64,000 nt of DNA from Zonotrichia leucophrys gambelii (taxonomy: Eukaryota; Chordata; Aves; Passeriformes; Passerellidae), in contig NC_088171.1 of the NCBI RefSeq assembly GCF_028769735.1, positions 94,558,412 through 94,622,411 of the forward strand. Reading direction: 5' to 3'. Below, piece after piece: positions 39,939 to 48,810 of the stretch. A model generated the notes under the pieces. It searched no databases. It saw only the letters and a list, made by a program, of their open reading frames with translations, and was not told the DNA's origin. The number at the start of each line of letters is the position of its first letter. Position 1 is the stretch's first letter. Position numbers and translations under genes: made by a program.

Positions 39939-40290
39939 TGTCAGTTACGTTCAGTACCTCCCTTTGAGTTCCCCCATTGGATAGCTGGGCTCCCCTCCTC
40001 TCTCCTCCCCTTCCCTATAAAACCTTGTCGCTCCCCCTGTTCGGGGCCATTTTGCTGGTTGGTGCCCTTCCTTGTTGGTGCCTCCGGATCACCCAATAAA
40101 CCGACTGTTCACCCCCAGCAAGTGGTCACCTCCTTATTCGTCTCACGTGCGCAACTCCGAGCTCTTCCTCCAGCCCAGCCTAAGGCCAAGACGCCGAAGG
40201 GAGCTGGCTTCTTATGCGCAGGGGCGTTGGCCTTCTCACCCCTCGAGCTAGCCGGATTTAGGGCCGCGCACGCCCTCGCGCAGTGTGGCG
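39936..40290 (+). mobile_element. Inverted, foreign LTR fragment (U3 part-R-U5 plus 8 nt)
   Basis: This segment matches the proviral LTR but in the opposite orientation. It starts inside U3 (TATGTCAGTTACG) and runs through TATA box (40016-40022), AATAAA (40095-40100) and U5 to the LTR end at 40282. It then continues with GTG and TGGCG, the spacer and first bases of the primer binding site. Those bases follow only a 5' LTR, so the fragment comes from the 5' end of a provirus. It differs from the neighbouring 3' LTR at about 8 of 347 positions, far more than the two proviral LTRs differ from each other, so it comes from a different family member. It meets the minus-strand 3' LTR at a GGCG overlap. 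Confidence 0.9.
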
Positions 40291-40959
40291 GCCCTAAATC
40301 CGGCTAGCTCGAGGGGTGAGAAGGCCAACGCCCCTGCGCATAGGAAGCCAGCTCCCTTCGGCGTCTTGGCCTCAGGCTGGGCTGGAGGAAAAGCTCGGAG
40401 TTGCGCACGTGAGACGAATAAGGAGGTGACCACTTGCTGGGGGTGAACAGTCGGTTTATTGGGTGATCCGGAGGCACCAACAAGGAAGGGCACCAACCAG
40501 CAAAATGGCCCCGAACAGGGGGAGAGACAAGGTTTTATAGGGAAGGGGAGGAGAGAGGAGGGGAGCCCAGCTATCCAATGGGGAAACTCAAAGGGAGGTA
40601 CTGAACGTAACTGACATACACTAGAAACCAATGAATACAAAGTAAAGGAGGGGCCCCGGGACCACAGCCAATCACAACCCCCAGAGAGGAGAAGGTTCTC
40701 GAAACCTGGGAGGAGTGGGGGATGATTGACTGTGCCCAGGGAGGAGAAAAACATCTACTTATAAGGTGGGATGAGGGAGGAGCGGTCATACAAACTGTAA
40801 CATTAGCAACTAAAAATAGCACGGTAACTAAGCAACTTAACTGACAAGGAGGCAGTGGCGGGAAAAACTGGGGAGAGAGGAACCATTTACAAAGAACAAA
40901 AGAGGGTACATTACATAAAATGGGGGAGTAAACTGAAAAACTTAAAACACACTACAACA
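40291..40959 (-). mobile_element. 3' LTR, missing its terminal 14 bp
   Basis: 669 bp align without gaps to 48850-49518 of the 5' LTR with two differences (40383 and 40704). The outer end, which in the 5' LTR reads TGCGCTAGGGCGTA on the plus strand, is absent; homology begins at a GGCG shared with the inverted fragment. The CA terminus needed for integrase joining is therefore missing. TATA box is at 40533-40539 and polyadenylation signal at 40455-40460 (complement strand). Confidence 0.93.
40455..40460 (-). terminator. Polyadenylation signal of the 3' LTR
   Basis: AATAAA on the minus strand, about 75 nt downstream of the TATA box, as expected for an R-region signal that ends viral transcripts in the 3' LTR. 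Confidence 0.8.
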
Positions 40960-40976
40960 TCTCCCCGTTTCTTAAC
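40960..40976 (-). promoter_or_regulatory. Polypurine tract
   Basis: Minus-strand AAGAAACGGGGAGA lies directly before the LTR start TGTTGTAGTG. It serves as the plus-strand DNA primer site in reverse transcription. One C interrupts the purine run. Confidence 0.8.
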
Positions 40977-41041
40977 AAATAAGATAAAGAAAACAGGAAT
41001 GTCTGTATAATTTAAAAAGAAGGTGTCCGCGGCCGGTCCTG

Positions 41042-42463
41042 CTAATCTTCGCCTTCTTCGAGCTGGAGTTCGCCAGCCCACAGATGTTCTTGGGGCGGCT
41101 CGGTTGACCCCTCCTCGTCTGCAGCTCTCTCGGCCTCTGAGGAGAGGTCCTCCAGCTCGAAAGGTTCCTCTTGGGGAATTGTGGCATGATTGGCAGCCAT
41201 AGTTGTTGCTCTGGCTATTAATTTTTGGACCAAACCGCGGATCAACATGAACAAAACTAAAAGTACAATCAAACTCAAAACAATCTTAGAAACTGATTCT
41301 AAAACTGAACTGGCCCACCCGCTGAGGCCCCAACCCTTGAAGATGTCTCCCAGCCAGTCTGATGTTTCTTGCTTGACCTGATGGACGAGGTCTTGTAGTC
41401 TTTTTATTGAGTGCCTGGCGTCCTCGGCTCTGGAGGACAGGTTCATGCAGCAGAGGCCCTCAAACTCCTCACAGTGATGGTGATGAAGCAGCAATAGAAA
41501 ATCTATTGCTGCCCTGTTCTGGAGTGTCGCTTGCCTTGTTATTTCCTCGTCTGTAAGGAGGTCGTATAGTGCGGCTGAAGTAAGATTGGCTTGTTTAGCC
41601 ACCCAACACTCTAGGCGGCCCAATTCACCTAGAGATTTGGCTACCGATACCCAAGGCAACAAGATGGTAAAGGCAACCGACTTTGAATGGGACCAATGAG
41701 TAATTTCATCATCACAGTCCTCAGTGAGATCTTTAAGATCTCTTTTGGATCTAGCCAATTCAGATGTGATGTTGGTCTTTTTCCAATTGATAATTTGGGT
41801 GACGTTGGGGGTAAACAGCGTCAGCCGGCCAAAGGTGCACGGCCCTCCGACTAGACCAGAGGGGATGCCTGCCCACGCTCGGTCGCCACAAATCAAAAAC
41901 ACCCCTCTTGGAAGGGCATAAGGGGTCCGCTTGGTGGTGGTAGGGCCGACGATCTTCAAAACGGCCCGACACCACAGGTCTGCTTGATATTCTTTCTTTG
42001 CTTGCAGGACTACCTCAGTGCCCTTCTCGATGGGGGTAAGTGTATAATCAAACTGAAAACAAATAGTAGAATTGGCAGAACCGAGTAGATGTAATTCTGT
42101 GGGCTCGGAGGGCGCAGGATCCAGCCTCGCTACTCCGTCTCTCCAGGCATTACTGGGTTCAAAACCAGGTAGGAAAGTAAGGCTCCGGGCCAAAATAGGG
42201 GAAAAGGCAGACTGAAAGGCAGGGGGGAACTCTCCTGGAGAGAAAGGGATCCCCACAAGGCAGGACGACATCGGGTCCTCTGCAGCGCCGGTGTCCAGGC
42301 AGATGCTGTCCTGTCCTAGCGATTGAGCCAAGGCACGCCAGACGTTAACTTTTGGCTGGGGAATGACCCACGGCTCCGTAGGTGGCAGAAGGAGTCCGCA
42401 GGTCGTCAGCATCAGCAACATCAGACAAGGGTTGGGATCTAGCGTTGTCAAAGCGGGGGCCAT
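41042..42463 (-). CDS. env: Retroviral envelope glycoprotein (Env)
   Basis: An uninterrupted 473-residue Env precursor. A hydrophobic signal segment lies at about residues 12-27. The surface part ends at a furin-type RSKR site (238-241), so SU is only about 210 residues, short for alpha- or gammaretroviruses. The transmembrane part has an internal hydrophobic fusion segment between Cys250 and Cys286, an LQNR/AIDFLLL immunosuppressive-type region (314-325), a CX6CC motif (Cys331, 338, 339), a membrane span at about 392-409 and an acidic tail of about 60 residues. Potential N-glycosylation sites are at 131, 220, 231, 293 and 341. No CXXC motif is seen in SU. These marks match the alpha/gamma Env type, unlike typical betaretroviral Env. 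The ATG lies 15 nt downstream of a strong splice acceptor, so expression from spliced mRNA is expected. Whether the protein works is unknown. Confidence 0.93.
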   Translation of the reverse strand: MAPALTTLDPNPCLMLLMLTTCGLLLPPTEPWVIPQPKVNVWRALAQSLGQDSICLDTGAAEDPMSSCLVGIPFSPGEFPPAFQSAFSPILARSLTFLPGFEPSNAWRDGVARLDPAPSEPTELHLLGSANSTICFQFDYTLTPIEKGTEVVLQAKKEYQADLWCRAVLKIVGPTTTKRTPYALPRGVFLICGDRAWAGIPSGLVGGPCTFGRLTLFTPNVTQIINWKKTNITSELARSKRDLKDLTEDCDDEITHWSHSKSVAFTILLPWVSVAKSLGELGRLECWVAKQANLTSAALYDLLTDEEITRQATLQNRAAIDFLLLLHHHHCEEFEGLCCMNLSSRAEDARHSIKRLQDLVHQVKQETSDWLGDIFKGWGLSGWASSVLESVSKIVLSLIVLLVLFMLIRGLVQKLIARATTMAANHATIPQEEPFELEDLSSEAERAADEEGSTEPPQEHLWAGELQLEEGED

Positions 42464-42477
42464 TCAGGGAGATGTAA

Positions 42478-42497
42478 CTGAAATGAAAAGAGAGCGG
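42478..42497 (-). promoter_or_regulatory. env splice acceptor
   Basis: Minus-strand CTCTCTTTTCATTTCAG is a polypyrimidine tract ending in AG (42479-42478), 15 nt before the env ATG. It lies just past the pol stop codon. Pairing with the leader donor near 48590 would give the usual singly spliced env mRNA. Confidence 0.75.
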
Positions 42498-42513
42498 TAA
42501 AAGTATATGGAAA

Positions 42514-45500
42514 TCACAGAAATGGTTCCTCTCCAAACAACCAATTTAAATAAAACATGCGAGGGGTAACGGTTGGAGCTGGGGGGGAATAGGAGGAAAG
42601 GTGGTACAAGAGGTCAAGGGGTGGAGGAGAAGCTGGAGGGGAGGATTCTTCAAAAACAGGGGGAAGCTCAGGAGAATAGGAAGACGGTTGGTGGTGTTGC
42701 TTCCTTCGCCGACGCCAACACGCTTGCCGGACCTGCGGTACTGCCTCTGTCTTGGTCCTCTGCTTCGGGACGAAGGGCCTGACCCACTTAGATGGGACCC
42801 ACTTGGGGCCTGAGGGAGTGGACACGCAAGCGTATCCCCTCCCCCAAGTCACCAAGTCAAAGGGGCCCTCCGTCCGCCAGGTCTCCGGATCCTTTACAAG
42901 AACCGGCGGCCTGGCTTTGGGCTGCAGCTGCTGGTGACTGCCGAAATGCCGGACCACTGGAGGATTTTGACTGTCAAAAGAGCAATTTAGAAAATTGAGG
43001 GTGTAAAGAGCTCTTGACAGCCGGACGTGGGGGGTCTCCACCTTCATTGCCGGTTGTTGTCGGGACAGGATCTTTTTGAGGCTCTGGTGGGCCCTTTCCA
43101 CCATGGCTTGGCCTGTCGGGGAATAGGGGATGCCGGTTTTATGAACTATTCCCCATTGTTGCAGGAAGCTCCGCAGTTCCTTGGAAGTGTACGCAGGGCC
43201 GTTGTCTGTTTTTAGGACCCTAGGGATGCCCAAGACAGCGAATGCTTGAAGCAGATGCTTCTGAACATCCGCTGCCTTTTCACCTGTGTGGGCAGAAGCG
43301 TAGATAGCTCCGGAGAAGGTATCGACTGAGACATGGACGCAACACAATCGACCGAAAGATGGGATGTGTGTTACGTCCATCTGCCACACCTCACAGCTTG
43401 CCAGCCCTCGGGGGTTAACCCCCGAGGCCACGGTAGGCATTTGGTCATGCTGGCATTGAGGACATGTGGCCACAATCGCCTTGGCCTGCTCCTGCGTCAG
43501 ATTGAATTGACGAACCAGGCCAGGCGCATTTTGATGGAACAGTTGGTGGCTGATCTTAGCCTGGCCGAACACGTCTGGGAGAGGGGCCTGCGAAACAGCA
43601 GCCGCGGCCAAAGAATCGGCACGACGGTTGCCTTCCGCAATGAACCCCGGCAGGTCTGTGTGTGATCTCACATGCATGACATAAAATGGATGCTCGCGGT
43701 GGGAGACCAACTCGACGAGCCTATTCAACAATTCAAATAATCTTTTGTTCATGACCTCTTGAAGAACTGCTGACTCAGCTCGGGACACTACACCTGCAAC
43801 ATACGCAGAATCTGTGACCAAATTGAAAGGTCCAGGGAATCTCTGGAATGCCCTGACGACTGCGTCTAACTCAGCAACTTGTGGAGAGCCCTCCACAACA
43901 GCAACATCGGTCTCCCACTGCTGAGTTTGAGGATCCTTCCAAGTCATCACTGACTTGTGGGATGCTCCAGACGCGTCCGTAAAAACTGTCAAAGCATCCA
44001 GTGGCTCCCTGCTCTGAACCTTCTTCAATGATAATTTGAACTCCGAATTGAATAATTTGTGGGCCGGCCGATCTACTGCGATGCGCCCAGTGTAGCTGTC
44101 AAGTGCAAACTGAAGATATTCATTGGTTTGCAGCAGTTCCTCAAAGGTCTTTAATTTTAATTGGCCCGATTCCAATTCAATTGGAATATGGATGCATGAG
44201 AAATCACACCCTGCAAGCTCCCTGATCCTCGATCTTGCCTTGAGGATCAGTTCGGCTACCAACTCTTGTGGCCGTGTCATTCTTTTGGACCGATGGTGGC
44301 TCAGGAAGACCCACTCTATGATTAAGAGCTTCTCTCCTGAGCCTTGGTCCTTCTGACTGTCGTCCCACTGATGGATGATGCCATGAAGGTGTGGCAATTT
44401 TCCCAGTACTATAAATTTGAATGGCAGGCCCGGATGGTAACGATGGGCCTGCCTGGTCGAAATAGCGTTTTGTACCCTCTCCAAGGCCACCTCCGCCTCT
44501 GGGGTGAGAGCCCTAGGGGAACTGAGCCCCTCTCCCCCTTTCAACAAATTGAAAAGGGGGGCTAGGTCTTCGGTTGAAATGCCTAGCCAGGGTCTCACCC
44601 AATTCAAAGACCCACACAGTTGATGGACATCTGCTAGGGTCTGGACTTTTGTCCTAATAGCCAATTTTTGCGGAACAATGGTCCGCTTTGTAATTTCAAG
44701 GCCCAGGTATTTCCAAGGTGGCATCCGCTGAATTTTGTCCTGCTGGAGCTCGAACCCTGCAGCAACCAACGCATTGGTTGTCAGGTCAAGCGCATGGGCA
44801 AGCAGACTGTGGTCGGGCGCACACACGAGGATGTCGTCCATATAATGGTGAACAATGACGGCATCCCCGAGGGCTGTACGGATGGATGACAGCAGCGAAG
44901 CGACATACCATTGGCAAATCACAGGGCTGTTCTTCATGCCCTGTGGAAGCACTCGCCAATGATAGCGCTTGGCTGGGGACTCACAGTTCACGGACGGAAC
45001 TGTGAACGCAAAGCGCGGAGCATCGTCAGGGTGAAGGGGAATTTGGAAGAAGCAATCTTTTATATCGATTACTGCCAAATTCCAATTTTGGGGGAGCATT
45101 GCTGGGGAGGGCATCCCTGGTTGAAGAGGACCCATCTCAACTATTAATTCGTTAATTTTGCGGAGGTCGGTCAGGAGTCGCCACTTGTCTTTGTTGGGCT
45201 TCTTGATGACAAACACTGGGGAGTTCCAAGGTGACATGGTCTCCTCCAGGTTGCCTTTCAGTAGCTGCTCCTGAACGAGCTCATTGAGCGCCTTTAATTT
45301 TTGCTTATTGAGTGGCCACTGCTTGACCTGTACTGGTTCATCAGAAAGCCAATTCAGCTTCCAGGTCCGGCGCTCCTCAGTGGCCACTGCCCGAAAAACC
45401 TGGGGAGCCTTCGGGAGGTCAATTTTGGCTCCCCACTGGGCCAGTAGGTCTCTTCCCCAGAGAGGCTCTGTATAATCCAAAACAAACGGGCGTATCGAGG

Positions 45501-46266
45501 CCAATTGCCCGTCGGGCCCCTTAATTTGTACAATGCTCTTGGATTGGTTTGCCAATTGAAGGCCCCCAACACCAGAGATCGTGCCCGCAGCGCTTTGCAA
45601 GCCCCAATGTGACGGCCACTCCCGGGAGGGAATGATCGTCACATCTGCACCTGTGTCCAAAAGACCCCTCACTATCTTCTTGTCCCCGCCTAACGAAAGT
45701 TGACAGGTCAGGCGGGGCTTTTCCCTCCCCACTAGCTGTGCCCAGGCCACGGTCGGAGGCGATGTCTTCTCCGATGAAATCGTCCAGGGATCTTCTTCTG
45801 GCACTGGAATGGCCTGGGCAATGACCTGTCCCTTGGGGAGGAAAAGTGGGGGTCGGACACAGTACAGCCCTACCGCGAAACGGTCCCGGTCGGTAGTTAC
45901 CAGACCAGGGACGATGTGGATGTCTCGCGGTGTGTGCTTGGTGTCTCCGACAACGGTCCACCTGCAACGTCCCAGTTTCCTCCAGCGACCCGGATGTTGC
46001 AGGTCGACAGACACCAGCTGGATGTTACTGCTAGGGATGTAAAGGTCCCTAGTCAGCTGCAGCCTGTATGGAGAAGCAGAGGACATGGTGTTAATTGCAG
46101 GTACAGCACCACAGGTAGATAAGGTCACGTCTGAGAAATACGTCAAATCCGGCAAAGCGTATGTCGGCGGTCCTCTCCTGTCTCCTCCCTCCCCGCAGGT
46201 TGTTGAACAGCCCGCCGTACTTTTGTCATCGCGCAGGGAGGGGCTGCGCTCCAAACTTAGTTTTTT
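42514..46266 (-). CDS. pol: Pro-Pol: dUTPase-like, protease, RT, RNase H, integrase
   Basis: A single frame of about 1,246 codons opened by a -1 shift at the end of gag; it needs no start of its own. Positions count from the TTG at 46254. Residues 63-150 resemble a retroviral dUTPase (IHIVPGL and PKGQVIAQ blocks), but the usual catalytic Asp/Tyr motif is altered. Protease has LLDTGADVT (DTG 200-202). RT has VIDIKD (Asp397) and YMDD (471-474). RNase H has Asp760, Glu795, Asp815 and Asp880. Integrase has an HHCC zinc site (His903, His907, Cys931, Cys934) and a D,D-35-E triad (Asp960, Asp1017, Glu1053). A Pro/Ser-rich tail of about 80 residues follows integrase. All catalytic residues except those of the dUTPase-like part are present and there are no internal stops. 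Pro and pol share one frame, so only one frameshift is needed; betaretroviruses usually use two. Confidence 0.95.
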   Translation of the reverse strand, partial: KKLSLERSPSLRDDKSTAGCSTTCGEGGDRRGPPTYALPDLTYFSDVTLSTCGAVPAINTMSSASPYRLQLTRDLYIPSSNIQLVSVDLQHPGRWRKLGRCRWTVVGDTKHTPRDIHIVPGLVTTDRDRFAVGLYCVRPPLFLPKGQVIAQAIPVPEEDPWTISSEKTSPPTVAWAQLVGREKPRLTCQLSLGGDKKIVRGLLDTGADVTIIPSREWPSHWGLQSAAGTISGVGGLQLANQSKSIVQIKGPDGQLASIRPFVLDYTEPLWGRDLLAQWGAKIDLPKAPQVFRAVATEERRTWKLNWLSDEPVQVKQWPLNKQKLKALNELVQEQLLKGNLEETMSPWNSPVFVIKKPNKDKWRLLTDLRKINELIVEMGPLQPGMPSPAMLPQNWNLAVIDIKDCFFQIPLHPDDAPRFAFTVPSVNCESPAKRYHWRVLPQGMKNSPVICQWYVASLLSSIRTALGDAVIVHHYMDDILVCAPDHSLLAHALDLTTNALVAAGFELQQDKIQRMPPWKYLGLEITKRTIVPQKLAIRTKVQTLADVHQLCGSLNWVRPWLGISTEDLAPLFNLLKGGEGLSSPRALTPEAEVALERVQNAISTRQAHRYHPGLPFKFIVLGKLPHLHGIIHQWDDSQKDQGSGEKLLIIEWVFLSHHRSKRMTRPQELVAELILKARSRIRELAGCDFSCIHIPIELESGQLKLKTFEELLQTNEYLQFALDSYTGRIAVDRPAHKLFNSEFKLSLKKVQSREPLDALTVFTDASGASHKSVMTWKDPQTQQWETDVAVVEGSPQVAELDAVVRAFQRFPGPFNLVTDSAYVAGVVSRAESAVLQEVMNKRLFELLNRLVELVSHREHPFYVMHVRSHTDLPGFIAEGNRRADSLAAAAVSQAPLPDVFGQAKISHQLFHQNAPGLVRQFNLTQEQAKAIVATCPQCQHDQMPTVASGVNPRGLASCEVWQMDVTHIPSFGRLCCVHVSVDTFSGAIYASAHTGEKAADVQKHLLQAFAVLGIPRVLKTDNGPAYTSKELRSFLQQWGIVHKTGIPYSPTGQAMVERAHQSLKKILSRQQPAMKVETPHVRLSRALYTLNFLNCSFDSQNPPVVRHFGSHQQLQPKARPPVLVKDPETWRTEGPFDLVTWGRGYACVSTPSGPKWVPSKWVRPFVPKQRTKTEAVPQVRQACWRRRRKQHHQPSSYSPELPPVFEESSPPASPPPLDLLYHLSSYSPPAPTVTPRMFYLNWLFGEEPFL
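46184..46266 (-). promoter_or_regulatory. Gag-Pol -1 ribosomal frameshift signal
   Basis: The slippery heptamer A-AAA-AAC (46266-46260) is in the gag reading frame and is followed directly by the gag TAA (46259-46257). Ten nucleotides on is a 6-bp hairpin, GCGCAG/CTGCGC (46249-46244 with 46236-46231). Its loop CCCCTCC can pair with GGGAGGGAGG downstream (46194-46184), a plausible H-type pseudoknot. The pol frame is exactly -1 to the capsid/nucleocapsid frame. Confidence 0.88.
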
Positions 46267-47228
46267 GATTCTTTGTTTTCCTCCCTTTCTCGCTTCCGCC
46301 TGTACTCTAAGTAATCAAGGCGCATCGGGCACTGGGGCATCCAATGCCCGACTTTGCCACAAAGATGGCAGGGGTGGGTGGCCGATGACCTTCTGCCGGA
46401 CCCAGGTGTTTGGGGTCCGGCCACGGGGGCAGCTTCTGCTTCCATGAAGTCCGGCTCGGGGCATTCAACAAAAGCCACAGATGTTCTCTTGGGCCGTGGT
46501 GCCAGGGAAACCTGACGCACCACGACCTCAATCATGGCCTCTATCGTGGGCTGGGGACTTCGAGGGAGAGTTTTTATAGCCTTGCGGCACTCAGCGTTGG
46601 CATTGCTGAATGCCATCCGCTGAAGCATCCTCTCCCTGTCATCATCCCCAAGCGCCTGCGCCTCCACATATCGGTAGAGGCGCTCGATAAAGGCCATGTA
46701 TGGCTCTTGCGCTCCTTGCCGGACCTCATCCTCCTCCCATTGGGAGGTCACCACCTCCAGCTTGAAGAAAGCCCGCTCAGCTGCCCGGGCGGTCTCCACA
46801 AGCTGGGAGGGGAATAAGGCTTTCGCCTGAGCTGCCCCCTCTGCCCACTGTCCCTCACCCAAAAGGTGTTCCTGGGTGATTACCAGACCATCTGCGTCAT
46901 GAGACATTGCAGGATTCCCCCACATATTGGGGAGAACCTCCAATATCTCCCTCCTCCATTCCCCCACCCAGACCCTAAACTCCATGGGCCTAGCAAGGCT
47001 GGAGAAGAGGGCCCTCAGGTCAGCCGGCACCAGATCTCCCTGTGCAAGGGCATTGCGGAGCATACCCCGGAAGTACTCTGACCCCCGGGAGTAGTCCTTC
47101 TGCGCCTTGCACAGCTCCTTGATCCGGGCCTGTGCTAAAGGCACCCACTGGGCCTGAGGGGTCCCTCCCCACTCAGGTGGTAGGTAACCGGAGCGGCTTC
47201 CAACAAGGGCGCCTGCTCCGGCTTCCGG
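46257..47228 (-). CDS. gag: Gag, capsid and nucleocapsid part (second frame)
   Basis: This frame carries the capsid and nucleocapsid of Gag, which build the virion core and bind genomic RNA. It is open from 47228. The GTG at 47144 is not a credible start, so this part is expected only as a continuation of the upstream gag frame. Counting from 47144, the major homology region is at about residues 143-163 ([14 protein letters not shown]) and one CCHC zinc knuckle at 259-272 ([14 protein letters not shown]). Only one knuckle is present. The C-terminus is basic and ends at the frameshift site. It overlaps the upstream gag frame by 94 bp in a -1 register, and I see no canonical slippery heptamer in the overlap. 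A small indel in this copy, or a sequence error, is the simplest explanation. Confidence 0.88.
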   Translation of the reverse strand, partial: PEAGAGALVGSRSGYLPPEWGGTPQAQWVPLAQARIKELCKAQKDYSRGSEYFRGMLRNALAQGDLVPADLRALFSSLARPMEFRVWVGEWRREILEVLPNMWGNPAMSHDADGLVITQEHLLGEGQWAEGAAQAKALFPSQLVETARAAERAFFKLEVVTSQWEEDEVRQGAQEPYMAFIERLYRYVEAQALGDDDRERMLQRMAFSNANAECRKAIKTLPRSPQPTIEAMIEVVVRQVSLAPRPKRTSVAFVECPEPDFMEAEAAPVAGPQTPGSGRRSSATHPCHLCGKVGHWMPQCPMRLDYLEYRRKREREENKESKN

Positions 47229-48223
47229 TCATCCACCCCCCCCCGCCCGGAACACCAAGCGTGGGAACCGGAAGGAGGAGCGTGGGAACCGGAACTGGAG
47301 GAGGTTGAGGCGGGGTCTGGCAATGACGCAGGGTGAGGGAGTGGGCGTGACCAACCACCCCTCTCCGCCCCCTGGGTGACGCTCGGAGGCGGAGGGAAGT
47401 ACAGAGGCGGAGCGGGGGAGGAGCGAATGGGGGGCTGAGCCGGGGGAGGAGTTCGGGGAGGAGCTGATTGAGGGGCGGAGGACGGAGGAATGGGTGGGGC
47501 GGAGGGAGGATATGAGGGAGGGGTAACCGAAAAGGAGGTTGGGTCTGGGGGAAGGAAGGGGTTGGGGCAAGGGAGGAAGGGGTTAACCGAAGAAGAAGGA
47601 GCCCTGGCGGGAACGACCACGTGGCCACCGCCATCTTGGGCTCCCAGGGAGCCATTTTGTGGATCATCAAGAAACCGAACAACTTTGGTCTTTTCAACTG
47701 GGGATTTGGGAACTGGGGTAGAGGGTGAGGAAAGAAGAGGAACCTGGCCAGGGCTCCTCGAAGGGGGAGGCTGAGCAGGTCGAGGGGGAGCAGGGGAAGG
47801 ATGGACCCCCTGCCTCTTGTCGGCCTTCAAAATCCCCCTCGAGGGCTCCTGCCTAAGGGGAGAGGGAAGGGATTGAGGGGTAAGGGCAACAGAACGAGGG
47901 GAACGGGGGGATAAACCAAAACTTGCGGGCCTTTTCTTAGGTTCCCCTGACGAGCGGAGTGCCGCAAGCACTCTGCCCGCCCAGAATGCCACGGTTGCTA
48001 ATTTCGTCTCCCCGGAATTAACAGCTTCTTCTAATTTGGCCAAAACGGCTGCCCAAAACCGTGGCTGCTTGGCAAGTTCCGGGGAAACTTCGGGGAACTT
48101 TGAAAAGACCCACTTAACTAAAAACTTTAACTCTTGCTTGGGGGCCTTCTGACCACCCCCAAGCAGCAAACCTTTAACAACATAATAGACCTCCTTTTGG
48201 GATTTTCCCAAGCCAGCACCCAT
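47135..48223 (-). CDS. gag: Gag, matrix and proline-rich part (first frame)
   Basis: The gag start codon at 48223 has a strong Kozak context (GCCATGG). Gly2 in MGAGLGKS is a myristoylation signal for membrane targeting of matrix. Residues 1 to about 95 form a basic, helical matrix-like domain. Residues from about 100 to 330 are strongly Pro/Ser-rich and contain three late-budding motifs: PPSY (235-238), PSAP (240-243) and PPLY (272-275), the types known to recruit NEDD4-family ligases and TSG101. Near the end, APVTY (344-348) looks like a capsid N-terminus, after which this frame degenerates and stops at 47137. Capsid continues in the -1 frame. As assembled, this copy would make a Gag truncated before capsid. 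Confidence 0.88.
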   Translation of the reverse strand: MGAGLGKSQKEVYYVVKGLLLGGGQKAPKQELKFLVKWVFSKFPEVSPELAKQPRFWAAVLAKLEEAVNSGETKLATVAFWAGRVLAALRSSGEPKKRPASFGLSPRSPRSVALTPQSLPSPLRQEPSRGILKADKRQGVHPSPAPPRPAQPPPSRSPGQVPLLSSPSTPVPKSPVEKTKVVRFLDDPQNGSLGAQDGGGHVVVPARAPSSSVNPFLPCPNPFLPPDPTSFSVTPPSYPPSAPPIPPSSAPQSAPPRTPPPAQPPIRSSPAPPLYFPPPPSVTQGAERGGWSRPLPHPASLPDPASTSSSSGSHAPPSGSHAWCSGRGGVDDRKPEQAPLLEAAPVTYHLSGEGPLRPSGCL

Positions 48224-48356
48224 GGCTCCTTTCTAGTGCAGGAACTGCTGTCACTAGAAAGGGGGAAAATCCACTGGTGGTACAACCACCCGCCTGAAAA
48301 ATAACAAAAACTAAAACAACAAGCTATTCGCTACCAGCCCCTGCTCCCCCCACTGT

Positions 48357-48424
48357 CCCCAAGTCTGGGGTTTCAGCAAAGGGAAAAAGGATTTGGGTGG
48401 TGGGTCCGGGCCCCAAGTCTGGGG
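48357..48424 (-). repeat. Duplicated self-complementary leader motif
   Basis: CCCCAGACTTGGGG (minus strand) occurs twice, at 48370-48357 and 48424-48411, 54 nt apart. Each copy can fold as a C4/G4 hairpin, and the two copies or two RNAs could pair with each other. A packaging or dimer-linkage role is inferred only from location and symmetry. Confidence 0.6.
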
Positions 48425-48587
48425 ATACCGACCCCACAGGAAAGACAAAACAAAAAAGGCACGGGGGTGAGGAAGAGCCTCAGGGGAAGAGGGTGGGGGT
48501 AGGTCCCCAATGCAGGGCATGTACCCCTAGGGGAAGGTTAAAAAGGCAGGGGGGAAGTCGGAAAGGTCCCCAGAGCGGGGCCCGATC

Positions 48588-48594
48588 TTACCAG
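48588..48594 (-). promoter_or_regulatory. Leader splice donor
   Basis: Minus-strand AGGCTG/GTAAGA is a good 5' splice site with GT at 48591-48590, upstream of the gag ATG. It pairs logically with the env acceptor at 42478. Confidence 0.65.
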
Positions 48595-48810
48595 CCTGGT
48601 GGCGACAGCAAAGGAAAAATCAGGTGGGGGTCTTCGTCTCCGGGGTCGTCCTCACTGGGTGCGAGGGGTCCCGATCCCGATCCCCAGGGAGCGCTGCCCC
48701 TAAAACAGGGCCTGCTACTACCTGGGGTAGTGCGGCGTCCAAAGGAACGAAATGTCCAATTCCGAAAGGTCCGGTGGTCAGCTGTCCAGGTGGTCAGTTG
48801 TCCACTTCAG

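Larger units (their letters stand above)
48224..48810 (-). other. Viral 5' untranslated leader
   Basis: 587 nt between the PBS and the gag ATG. It is GC-rich with runs of C and G and a twice-repeated hairpin motif. Leaders of this sort carry the splice donor and the RNA packaging and dimerisation signals. Frames through it on the plus strand are composition artefacts. Confidence 0.75.

Noticed and set aside
46410..46817. Plus-strand frames of 110-135 codons inside the provirus (for example 43333-43665, 46085-46447 and 46410-46817) as antisense viral genes.
   Set aside because: They lie opposite gag or pol and look like shadows of the coded strand; no promoter, Kozak context or domain supports them.
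47135..47228. Programmed -1 frameshift between the two gag frames.
   Set aside because: No X-XXY-YYZ heptamer is visible in the overlap, and no known retrovirus separates matrix and capsid this way; an indel is simpler. Kept as a finding only because of the recent insertion.
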